A DNA stretch of 64,000 bases, taken from Megalopta genalis. Lineage: Eukaryota; Arthropoda; Insecta; Hymenoptera; Halictidae. Positions 25,051 through 36,122 of this stretch are shown piece after piece; position 1 is the stretch's first letter; the number at the start of each line of letters is the position of its first letter. The position numbers were made by a program, and so were the translations under genes. Under the pieces are notes generated by a model. It did no database searches and was not told the DNA's origin. It was given only the letters and a program-made list of their open reading frames with translations. The stretch spans positions 1 to 64,000 of the forward strand of contig NW_027476864.1 in the NCBI RefSeq assembly GCF_051020955.1. The letters are read 5' to 3'.

Positions 25051-27476
25051 GATAACTCGTTTGTTTCGCATGCAGTTGAGGCTATATCACTTATATTCGC
25101 AAGTATTTGAAGCCAAATCATTCGTTTCGCAAGGATTTTGAAGCTAAGCCTTCTACTTCGCATTGATTTGAAGCTAACTCGTTTGTTTCGCATGCAGTTG
25201 AAGCTAAATCATGTATATAACAAGTATTTGAAGCTAAATCATTTGTGTCGCATGGATTTGAAGCTAAGCCTTGTACTTCGCATCGATTTGAAGCTAAATC
25301 ATGCGTTTCGCATGGATTTGAAGCTAACTCGTTTGTTTCGCATGCAGTTGATGCTAAATTATGTAAATCACAAGTATTTGAAGCTAAACCATGTGTGTCG
25401 CTTCGATTTGAAGCTAACTCGTTTGCTTCGCATGCAGTTGAAGCTAAATCATGTATATCGCTAATATTTGAAGCTAATCCATTTGTTTGCATGGATTCGA
25501 AGATAAACCTTCTACTTCGTATTGATTTTAAGTTAGATCATGTGTTTCGCATAGATTTAAAGATAACTCGTTTGTTTCGCATGCAGTTGAATCTAAATCA
25601 TGTATATCACAAGTATTTGAAGCTAAACCATTTGTTTCGCATGGATTCGAAAATCAGCCTTCTATTTCGCAATGATTTGAAGCTAAATCATGTGTTTCTC
25701 ATGGATTTGAAGCTAACTCGTTTCTATCGCATGGATTTAAACCTAACTCGTTTGTTTCGCATGCTGTTGAAGCTAAATCTAGTATATCACAAGTATTTGA
25801 AGCTAAACCATTTGTTTCGCATGGATCCGAAAATCAGCCTTCTATTTCGCATAGATTTGAAGCTAAATCATTTGTGTCGCATGGATTTGATGCTAAGCCT
25901 TCTACTTCGCATTGATCTGAAGCTAAATCATGTGTTTCGCTTGGATTTGAAGCTAACTCGTTTGTTTCGCATGCAGTTGAAGCTTAATCATGTATATCAC
26001 AAGTATTTGAAGCTAAACGATTTGTTTCGCATGGATCCGAAAATCAGCCTTCTATTTCGCATAGATTTGAAGCTAAATCATGAGTTTCGCATGGATTTGA
26101 AGCTAACTCGTTTGTTTCGCATGGATTTGAAGCTAAGTCGTTTCTATCGCATGGATTTAAAGCTAACTCGTTTGTTTCGCATGCTGTTGAAGCTAAATCT
26201 AGTATATCACAAGTATTTGAAGCTAAACCATTTGTTTCGAATGGATTTGAAGCTAAGCCTTTTACTTCGCACTGATTTGCAGCTAAATCATGTGTTTCGC
26301 TTGGATTGGAAGATAACTCGTTTGTTTCGCATGCAGTTGAGGCTATATCACTTATATTCGCAAGTATTTGAAGCCAAATCATTCGTTTCGCAAGGATTTT
26401 GAAGCTAAGCTTTCTACTTCGCATTGATTTGAAGCTAACTCGTTTGTTTCGCATGCAGTTGAAGCTAAATCATGTATATAACAAGTATTTGAAGCTAAAT
26501 CATTTGTGTCGCATGGATTTGAAGCTAAGCCTTGTACTTCGCATCGATTTGAAGCTAAATCATGCGTTTCGCATGGATTTGAAGCTAACTCGTTTGTTTC
26601 GCATGCAGTTGATGCTAAATTATGTAAATCACAAGTATTTGAAGCTAAACCATGTGTGTCGCTTCGATTTGAAGCTAACTCGTTTGCTTCGCATGCAGTT
26701 GAAGCTAAATCATGTATATCGCTAATATTTGAAGCTAATCCATTTGTTTGCATGGATTCGAAGATAAACCTTCTACTTCGTATTGATTTTAAGTTAGATC
26801 ATGTGTTTCGCATAGATTTAAAGATAACTCGTTTGTTTCGCATGCAGTTGAATCTAAATCATGTATATCACAAGTATTTGAAGCTAAACCATTTGTTTCG
26901 CATGGATTCGAAAATCAGCCTTCTATTTCGCAATGATTTGAAGCTAAATCATGTGTTTCTCATGGATTTGAAGCTAACTCGTTTCTATCGCATGGATTTA
27001 AACCTAACTCGTTTGTTTCGCATGCTGTTGAAGCTAAATCTAGTATATCACAAGTATTTGAAGCTAAACCATTTGTTTCGCATGGATCCGAAAATCAGCC
27101 TTCTATTTCGCATAGATTTGAAGCTAAATCATTTGTGTCGCATGGATTTGATGCTAAGCCTTCTACTTCGCATTGATCTGAAGCTAAATCATGTGTTTCG
27201 CTTGGATTTGAAGCTAACTCGTTTGTTTCGCATGCAGTTGAAGCTTAATCATGTATATCACAAGTATTTGAAGCTAAACCATTTGTTTCGCATGGATCCG
27301 AAAATCAGCCTTCTATTTCGCATAGATTTGAAGCTAAATCATGAGTTTCGCATGGATTTGAAGCTAACTCGTTTGTTTCGCATGGATTTGAAGCTAAGTC
27401 GTTTCTATCGCATGGATTTAAAGCTAACTCGTTTGTTTCGCATGCTGTTGAAGCTAAATCTAGTATATCACAAGTA
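24955..27476 (+). repeat. 1261-bp tandem duplication
   Basis: Two copies, about 24955-26215 and 26216-27476, are almost identical. The step is 42 units plus one base because each copy has one 31-bp unit (TATATTCGCAAG near 25092 and 26353). Each copy ends in the CTAAGTCGTTTCTATCGC and CTAAATCTAGTATATCAC variants. Visible differences include AAACGATTT at 26017 and AAGCTTTCT at 26409. Confidence 0.9.
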
Positions 27477-27690
27477 TTTGAAGCTAAACCATTTGTTTCG
27501 CATGGATCCGAAAATCAGCCTTCTATTTCGCATAGATTTGAAGCTAAATCATGAGTTTCGCATGGATTTGAAGCTAACTCGTTTGTTTCGCATGGATTTG
27601 AAGCTAACTCGTTTCTATAGCATGGATTTAAAGCTATCTCGTTTGTTTCGCATGCTGTTGAAGCTAAATCTAGTATATCACAAGTATTTG
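27271..27690 (+). repeat. 210-bp tandem duplication
   Basis: Seven units at 27271-27480 are repeated at 27481-27690, both starting AAGCTAAACCATTTGTTTCG and continuing CATGGATCCGAAAATCAGCC. The second copy has TCTATAGCATGG for TCTATCGCATGG and CTATCTCG for CTAACTCG. It follows directly on the 1261-bp duplication. Confidence 0.87.
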
Positions 27691-27748
27691 AAGCTAAACC
27701 ATTTGTTTCTCATGTATTTGAAGCTAAGCGTTCCACTTCGCATTGATT

Positions 27749-28581
27749 TGAAGCTAACTCGATTGTTTCGCCTGCATTTGAAGCTATATCACTTACATCG
27801 CAATTATCTGAAGATAAATCATTTTTTTCTCATGTATTTGAAGATAAGCCTTGTACTTCGCATTGATTTGAAGCTAAATCATGTTTTTCGCATGGATTTG
27901 AAGCTAACTCGTTTGTTTCGCCTGCATTTGAAGCTGAATCATCTATATCACAAGTATTTGAAGCTAAACCATTTGTTTCGCATGAATTCGAAGCTAAGCC
28001 TTCTACTTCGCATTGATTTGAATCTAAATCATGTGTTTTGCTTGGTTTTGAAGCTAACTCGTCTGTTTCGCATGCAGTTGAAGCTGAATCATGTATATCA
28101 CAAGTATTTGAAGCTAAACCATTTCTTTCGCATGAATTTGAAGCTAAGCCTTCTACTTCGCATTGATTTGAAGCTAAATCTTGTGTTTTGCTTGGTTTTG
28201 AAGCTAGCTCGTTTGTTACGCATGCAGTTGAAGCTAATTCATGTATATCACAAGTATTTTAAGCTAAACCATTTGATTCGCATGGATTTGAAATTAAGCC
28301 CTTTACTTCGTACTGATTTGAAACTAAATCATGTGTTTCGTTTGAATTTGAAACTAAGCCTTCTACTTCGCATTGATTTGAAGCTAAATCGTGTGTTTCC
28401 CATGGATTTGAAGCTAACTCGATTGATTCGACTGCACTTGAATCTATATCACTTATATCGCAATTATCTGAAGATAAATCATTTGCTTCTCATGTATTTG
28501 AAACTAAGCCGTCTATTGCGCATTGATTTGAAGCTAAATCATATGTTTCGCATGGATTTGAAGCTAACTCGTTTGTTTCGC
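27749..28581 (+). repeat. Duplicated block IV, copy 2 (with the extra 150 bp)
   Basis: Counterpart of 21806-22488 plus one higher-order repeat at about 28431-28580 that is absent from the other copy. The extra 150 bp contains the ATTATCTGAAGATAAATCA unit and GTCTATTGCGCATTG. Beyond it the two regions are again collinear for about 100 bp. Confidence 0.85.
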
Positions 28582-28774
28582 CTGTATTTGAAGATAAATC
28601 GTGTATATCACAAGTATTTGAAGCTAATCCATTTCTATCGCATGAATTTGAAGCTAAGCCTTCTACTTCGCATTGATTTGAATCTAAATTATGTGTTTCG
28701 CTTGGATTTGAAGCTAACTCGTTTGTTTCGCATGCAGTTGAAGCTAAATCATTGTATATCACAAGTATTTGAAG

Positions 28775-29372
28775 CTAAACCACTTGTTTCACATTGATTT
28801 GATGATAAGCCTTCTACGTCTCATTGATTTGAAGCTAAGCCTTATATTTCGCATTGATTTGAAGGTAAATCATGTGTTTCGCTTGGATTTGAAGCTAACT
28901 CGTTTGTTTCGCACGCAGTTGAAGCTAAAACATGTATATCACAAGTATTTGAAGCTAAACCATTTGTTTCGGATTGATATGAAGCAAAGCCTTCTACTTC
29001 GCATTGATTTGATGCTAAATCATATGTTTCGCATGGATTTGAAACTAACTCGTTTGTTTCGTCTTCATTTGAAGCTGTTTCATTTATATCGCAAGTATTT
29101 GAAGCTAAACCATTTGTTTCGGATGGATTTGAAGATAAGCCTTCTACTTCGCATTGATTTAAATCTAAATCGTGTGTATGGCACGGATTTGAAGCTAACT
29201 CGTTTGTTTCGCCTGCATTTGAAGCTAAATCATGTTTTTCGCATGGATTTGAAGCTGACTCGTTTGTTTCGCCTGCATTTGAAGCTGAATCATGTATATC
29301 ACAAGTGTTTGAAGCTAAACCATTTGTTTCGCATGAATTCGAAGCTAAGCCTTCTACTTCGCATTGATTTGA
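28775..29372 (+). repeat. Dispersed copy of 9341-9938
   Basis: Matches part of the 1320-bp unit at an offset of 19434, beginning CTAAACCACTTGTTTCACA and including GAAGCTGTTTCATTTATATC and the TATGGCACGG variant (TATGGCATGG in the parent). The boundary at 29372 is marked by the change from GAATCTAAATC to GAAGCTAAATC. The rest of this interval to about 31000 is diverged type-2 array without a gene. Confidence 0.83.
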
Positions 29373-31039
29373 AGCTAAATCATGTGTTTCGCTTTGTTTT
29401 GAAGCTAACTCGTTTGTTTCGCATGCAGTTGAAACTAAATCATGTATATCACAAGTATTTGAAGCTAAACCATTTGTTTCTCATGTGTTTGAAGCTAAGC
29501 GTTCCACTTCGCATTGACTTGAAGCTAACTAGACTGTTTCGCCTGCATTTGATGCTATGTCACTTACATCGCAATTATCTGAAGATAAATCATTTGTTTC
29601 TCATATATTTGAAGCTAAGCCGTCTATTTCGCATTTATTGAAGCTAAATCATATGTTTCGCATGGATTTGAAGCTAACTCGTTTTTCTCGTCTGTATTTG
29701 AAGATAAATCATGTATATCACAAGTATTTGAAGCTAAGCCATTTGTTTCTCATGTATTTGAAGCTAAGCGTTCCACTTCGCACTGATTTGAAGCTTACTC
29801 AATTGTTTCGCCTGCATTTGTATTTGAAGATAAGCCTTGCACTTCGAATTGATTTGAAGCTAAATCATGTTTTTCGCATGGATTCGAAGCTAACTCGTTT
29901 GTTTCGCATGCAGTTGAAGCTAAATCATGTTTATCACAAGTATCTGAATATAAACCATCTGTTTCGCATGAATATTGAGCTAAACCGTGTGATTCGCATG
30001 ATTTTGAAGCTAAATGATGTGTTTCGCTTGGTTTTGAAGCTAACTCTTTTGTTTCGCCTGCATTTGAAGATAAATCATGTATAGCACAAGTATTTGAAGC
30101 TAAACCATTTGTTTCGCGTGGATTTGAAGATAAGTCTTCTACTTCGCATTGAATTGAAGCTAACTCGATTGTTTCGCCTGCATATGAAGCTACAACACTT
30201 ATATCGCAATTACCTGAAGCTAAACCATTTGTTTCTCATGTATTTGAAGCTAAGCCTTCCACTTCGCATTGATTTGAACCTAAATAATGTATTTCGCTTG
30301 GATTTGAAGGTAAAGCGTTTGTTTCGCATGCAGTTGAAGTTAAATCACGTTTGTCACAAGTATTTGAAGCTAAACCATTTGTATCTCACGTATTTGAAGC
30401 TAAGCGTTCCACTTCGCATTGATTTGAAGCCAAATCATGTGTTTCGCCTGGTTTTGAAGCTAATTCGATTGTTTCGCATGCAGTTGAAGCTAAATCATGT
30501 ATAGCACAAGTATTTGACGGTAAACCATTTGTTTCGCATGCATTTGAAGATATGTCTTCTACTTCGCATTGATTTGAAGCTAAATCATGTGTTTCGCTGT
30601 GATTTGTAGCTAACTCGTTTGTTTCGCATGCAGTTGAAGCTAAATCATGTTTATCAAAAGTATTTGAAGCTATAGCATTTGTTTCGCATGGATTTGAAGC
30701 TAAGCCTTCTACTTCGCATTGATTTGAAGTTAAATCATGTGTTTCTCTTTGATTTGAAGCAAACTTGTTTGTTTCGCACGCAGTTGAAGCTAAATCATGT
30801 ATATCACAAGCATTTTAAGCTAAACCATTTGCTTCTCATGTATTTCAAGCTGAGCCTTCCACTTCGCATTGATTTGAAGCTAACTCTATTGTTTCGCCTG
30901 CATATTAATCTATATCACTTATATCGCAATTATCTGTAGATAAATCATTTGTTTCTCATTTATTTGAAGATAAGCCTTGTACTTCGCATTGATTTCAAGC
31001 TAAATCATGTGTTTCGCATGGATTTGAAGCTAACTCGTT

Positions 31040-31455
31040 TGTTTCGCCTGCACTTGAAGCTAAGCCTTCTACTTCGCATTGATTTTAAGCTAAGTCTTCT
31101 ACTTCGCATTGATTTGAAGGTAAATCATTTGTTTATCATGTATTTGAAGATAAGCCTTGTACTTCGCATTGATTTGAAGCTAAATCATGTGTTTCGCATG
31201 GATTTGAAGCTAACTCGTTTGTTTCGTCTGCATTAGAAGCTGAATCATGTATATCACAAGTATTTGAAGCTAAACCATTTGTTTCGCATGAATTTGAAAC
31301 TAATCCTTCTACTTCGCATTGATTTGAATCTAAATCATGTGTTTCGCTTGGTTGTGAAGCTAACTTGTATGTTTCGCATGGAGTTGAAGCTGAATCATGT
31401 ATATCACAAGTATTTGAAGCTAAACCGTTTGATTCGCATGGATTTGAAGCTAACC
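31040..31455 (+). repeat. Block V piece a (copy at 35336-35751, partial at 33236-33385)
   Basis: Shares CCTGCACTTGAAGCTAAGCC, GATTTTAAGCTAAGTC and TTGTTTATCATGTATTTG with 35336-35751 (offset 4296). The first 150 bp also match 33236-33385 (offset 2196). The 35-kb copy joins this piece directly to another one (block V piece b). Confidence 0.82.
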
Positions 31456-31559
31456 CTTCTACTTCGCATTGATTTGCAGCTAAATCATGGGTTTAGCTTG
31501 GTTTTGAAGCTAACTCGATTGTTTCGCATGCAGTTGAAGCTAAATCAGGTATATCACAA

Positions 31560-32080
31560 GTATTTGAAGCTAAACCATTTGTTTCGCATGAATTTGAAGC
31601 TAAGCCTTCTACTTCGCATTGATTTGAATCTAAATCATGTGTTTCGCTTGGTTTTGAAGCTAACTCGCGTGTTTCGCATGCAGTTGAAGCTGAATCATGT
31701 ATATCACAAGTATTTGAAGCTAAACCATTTCTTTCGCATGAATTTGAAGCTAAGCCTTCCACTTCGCATGGATTTGAGGCTAACTCTTCTGTTTCGCCTG
31801 CATTTGAAGATAAATCATGTATATCACAAGTATTTGAAGCTAAACCGTTTGATTTGCATGGATTTGAAGCTAAGCCTTCTACTTCGCATTGATTTGCAGC
31901 TAAATCATGTGTTACGCTTGGTTTTGAAGCTAACTCGTTTTCTTCGCCTGTATTTGAAGATAAATCATGTATATCACAAGTATTTGAAGCTAAACCATTC
32001 CCTTTGCATGGATTTGAAGCAAAGACTTCAACTTCGCATTGATTTGAAGATAAATCACGTGTTTCGCTTGGATTTGAAGC
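31560..32080 (+). repeat. Block V piece b (copy at 34806-35326)
   Basis: Matches 34806-35326 at an offset of 3246. Markers are CTAACTCGCGTGTTTCGC, GGATTTGAGGCTAACTCTTC and CATTCCCTTTGCATGG. In the parental region piece a precedes piece b. In the 34.8-35.75-kb region piece b precedes piece a, so order is inverted while strand is kept. Confidence 0.82.
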
Positions 32081-33638
32081 TAACACGTTTGTTTCGCATG
32101 CAGTTCAAGCTAAAACATGTACATCACAAGTATCTGGATCTAATCCATCTGTTTCACAAGAATATGAAGCTATGAAGCTAATCCATGTGATTCGCATGAA
32201 TTTGAAGCTAAATCATGTGTTTCGCATGGATTTGAAGCTACCTCGCTTGTTTCGCATGCAGTTGAAGCTAAATCATGTGCATCACAAGTATTTGAAGCTG
32301 AACCATTTGTATCGCATGAATATTAAGCTAAACCATGTGTTACGCCTGCATTTGAAGCTAAATCATGTATATCACAAGTATTTGAAGCTAAACAATTTGA
32401 TTCGCACGGATTTGAAGCAAAGCCTTCTACTTCGCATTGATTTGAGGCTAAATCACGCGATACGCGTGGATTTGAAGCTAACTCGTTTTTTCGCATGCAG
32501 TTGAAGCTAAATAATGTTTATCACGAGTATTTGAAGCTAAACAATTAGATTCGCTCGGATTTGAAGCAAAGCCTTCTACTTCGCATTGATTTGAGGCTAA
32601 ATCACGTGATTCGCGTGGATTCGAAGCTAACTCGTTTTTTCGCATGCTGTTGAAGCAAAATCACGCATATCACAAGTATTTGAAGCTAAACCGTTTGTTT
32701 CGCATGGATTCGAAGATCAGCCTACTACTTCGCATTGATTTGAAGATAAATCCTGTGTTTCGCATGGATTTGAAGCTAACTCGTTTGTTTCGCATGCAGT
32801 TGAACCTAAATCATGTATATCACAAGTATTTGAACCTAAACCATTTGATTCGCATGGATTTGAAGCTAAGCCTTCTTCTTCGCATTGATTTGAATCTAAA
32901 TCATGTGTCCCACATGGATTTGAAGCTAACTCGTTTTTTTCGCATCGAGTTGAATCTAAATCATGTATATCACAAGTATTTGAAGACAAAGCTTTTGATT
33001 CGCACGGATTTGAAGCTAAGCCTTCTATTTCGCATTGATTTGAAGCTAAATCATGTGTTTCGCATGGATTAGCAGCTTACTCGTTTGTTTCGCCTGCATT
33101 TGAAATTATATCACTCATATTCGCAAGCATTTCAAGCTCAATCAATCGTTTCGCATGATTTGTAGCTAAACCTTTTACTTCGCACTGATCTGAAGCTAAA
33201 TCATGTGTTTCGCATGGATTTGAAGCTAACTCGTTTGTTTCGCCTGCACTTGAAGCTAAGCCTTCTACTTCGCATTGATTTTAAGCTAAGTCTTCTACTT
33301 CGCATTGATTTGAAGGTAAATCATTTGTTTATCATGTATTTGAAGATAAGCCTTGTACTTCGCATTGATTTGAAGCTAAATCATGTGTTTCGCCTGGATT
33401 TGAAGCTAACTCGTTTGTTTCGCATGCAGTTGAAGCTAAACCATGTATGTCACAAGTATTTGAAGCTGAACCATTTGTTTCGCATGAATATTAAGCTAAA
33501 CCATGTGTTTCGCATGAATTTGAAGCTAAATCATGTATATCAAAAGTATATGAAGCTAAACCATTTGTTTCGCATGGTTTCGAAGATAAGCCTTCTACTT
33601 CGCATGAATTTGAAGCTAAATCATCTGTTTCGCATGGA

Positions 33639-33788
33639 TTTGAAGCTAACTCGATTGTTTCACCTGCATTTGAAGCTATATCACTTATATCGCAATTATC
33701 TGAAGATAAATCATTTGTTTCTCATGTATTTGAAACTAAGCCTTCCACTTCGCATTGATTTGAAGCTAAATCACGTGTTTCGCATGGA
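33639..33788 (+). repeat. Exemplar of the type-2 150-bp higher-order repeat
   Basis: A second flavour of the five-unit repeat. The D-type unit (33639-33668) ends CCTGCA instead of GCATGCA. The E-type unit (33669-33698) has TATATCACTTATATCGCAA. The A-type unit (33699-33728) starts TCTGAAGATAAATCA and ends TTTCTCATGTA. B-like and C-like units complete the 150 bp. Many type-2 E units elsewhere carry an extra T (TATATTCGCAAG), making 31 bp. Type 2 is common at about 8.3-16.8, 21.8-24, 27.7-30.3, 33-34 and 53.8-55.4 kb and is interleaved with type 1. Confidence 0.85.
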
Positions 33789-34805
33789 TTTGAAGCTAAA
33801 CCATTTGTTTCGAATGAATTTGAAGCTAAATCATGAGTTTCGCATGGTTTGAAGATAACTCGTTTGTTTCGCATGCAGTTGAAGCTATATCACTCATATC
33901 GCATTTATCCGAAGATAAATCATTTGTTTGTCATGTATTTGAAGCTAAGCCTTCTACTTCTCATTGATTTGGAGCTAAATCATGTGATTCGCGTGGATTT
34001 GCAGCTAACTCGTTTGTTTCGCCGGCATTTGAGGCTATATCAGTTATATATCAATTTTATCTGAAGATAAATCATTTGATTCTAATGTATTTGAAGCTAA
34101 GCCTTCCACTTCGCATTGATTTGAAGCTAAATCATGTGTTCCGCGTGGATTTTAAGCTAACTCGTTTGTATCGCCTGCAGTTGAAGCTAAATCGTGTATA
34201 TCACAAATATTTGAAGCTAAACCGTTTGGTTGGCATGGATTTGAAGGTAAGACTTCTATTTCGCATTGATTTGAAGCTAAATCATGTGTTTCGCATGGAT
34301 TAGCAGCTTACTCGTTTGTTTCGCCTGCATTTGAAATTATATCACTCATATTCGCAAGCATTTCAAGCTCAATCAATCGTTTCGCATGATTTGTAGCTAA
34401 ACCTTCTACTTCGCACTGATTTGAAGCTAAACCATTTGTTTCGCATGAATTTGAGGCTAAGCATTCTACTTCGCGTTGATTTAAAGGGAAGTCATGTGTT
34501 TCGAATGGATTTTAAGCTCACTCGTTTGTTTCGCATGCAGTTGTAGCTAGATTATGTATAACATAAGTATTTGAAGCTAAACCTTTTTTTCGCATGGATT
34601 TGAATCTAGACCTTCTACTTCGCACTGATTTGAAGCCAAATCATGTGTTTCGCCTGGATTTGAAGCTAACTCGTTTGTTTCGCATGCAGTTGAAGCTAAA
34701 CCATGTATGTCACAAGTATTTGAAGCTGAACGATTTGTTTCGCATGAATATTAAGCTAAACCATGTGTTTCGCATGCAGTTGAAGCTAAATCAGGTATAA
34801 CAAAA

Positions 34806-35751
34806 GTATATGAAGCTAAACCATTTGTTTCGCATGAATTTGAAGCTAAGCCTTCTACTTCGCATTGATTTGAATCTAAATCATGTGTTTCGCTTGGTTT
34901 TGAAGCTAACTCGCGTGTTTCGCATGCAGTTGAAGCTGAATCATGTATATCACAAGTATTTGAAGCTAAACCATTTCTTTCGCATGAATTTGAAGCTAAG
35001 CCTTCCACTTCGCATGGATTTGAGGCTAACTCTTCTGTTTCGCCTGCATTTGAAGATAAATCATGTATATCACAAGTATTTGAAGCTAAACCGTTTGATT
35101 TGCATGGATTTGAAGCTAAGCCTTCTACTTCGCATTGATTTGCAGCTAAATCATGTGTTACGCTTGGTTTTGAAGCTAACTCGTTTTCTTCGCCTGTATT
35201 TGAAGATAAATCATGTATATCACAAGTATTTGAAGCTAAACCATTCCCTTTGCATGGATTTGAAGCAAAGACTTCAACTTCGCATTGATTTGAAGATAAA
35301 TCACGTGTTTCGCTTGGATTTGAAGCTAACTCGTTTGTTTCGCCTGCACTTGAAGCTAAGCCTTCTACTTCGCATTGATTTTAAGCTAAGTCTTCTACTT
35401 CGCATTGATTTGAAGGTAAATCATTTGTTTATCATGTATTTGAAGATAAGCCTTGTACTTCGCATTGATTTGAAGCTAAATCATGTGTTTCGCATGGATT
35501 TGAAGCTAACTCGTTTGTTTCGTCTGCATTAGAAGCTGAATCATGTATATCACAAGTATTTGAAGCTAAACCATTTGTTTCGCATGAATTTGAAGCTAAT
35601 CCTTCTACTTCGCATTGATTTGAATCTAAATCATGTGTTTCGCTTGGTTGTGAAGCTAACTTGTATGTTTCGCATGGAGTTGAAGCTGAATCATGTATAT
35701 CACAAGTATTTGAAGCTAAACCGTTTGATTCGCATGGATTTGAAGCTAACC
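34806..35751 (+). repeat. Mosaic of block V pieces b then a
   Basis: Left part (34806-35326) is a copy of 31560-32080. Right part (35336-35751) is a copy of 31040-31455. The junction lies within GCTTGGATTTGAAGCTAAC around 35313-35335. Neighbouring 33050-33190 and 34281-34421 are also copies of each other (offset 1231), recognised by GGATTAGCAGCTTACTCG. The 32-36-kb region is therefore a patchwork. Confidence 0.8.
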
Positions 35752-35752
35752 C

Positions 35753-36122
35753 TTCTACATCGCAGTGATTCGAAGATAAATCATGTGTTCGCTTGGATTT
35801 GAAGGTAACTCGTTTGTTTCGCTCCCAGTTGAAGCTAAATCATGTATATCACGAGTATTTGTAGCTAAACAATTTGATTCGCACGGATTTGAAGCAAAGC
35901 CTTCTACTTCGCATTGATTTGTGGCTAAATCACGTGATTCGCGTGGATTTGAAGCTAACTCGTTTTTTCGCATGCAGTTGAAGCTAAATAATGTATATCA
36001 CAGGTATTTGAAGCTAAACCATTTGTTTCGCATGGATTCGTAGATAACCCTTCTACTTCGCATTGATTTGATGCTAAATCATGTGTTTCGCACGGATTTG
36101 AATTTAACTCGTTTGTGTCGCA
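35753..36122 (+). repeat. 0.37-kb tandem copy 1 (second at 36501-36870)
   Basis: Matches 36501-36870 at an offset of 748, which is 25 units minus two bases because two units are 29 bp (GTGTTCGCTTGG and CGTTTTTTCGCATGC). Rare shared markers are CGCTCCCAGTTGAAGC and CACAGGTATTTG. A third copy belongs to the large 6.1-kb block at 57851. Confidence 0.84.

Noticed and set aside
26506..28797. 763-codon plus-strand open frame as a gene
   Set aside because: It crosses from the FEAKPFVSHG-type frame to the LKLNHVFRMD-type frame at the 29-bp unit (ATG at 26752) without any change in sequence character, so the frame has no coherence as a protein.
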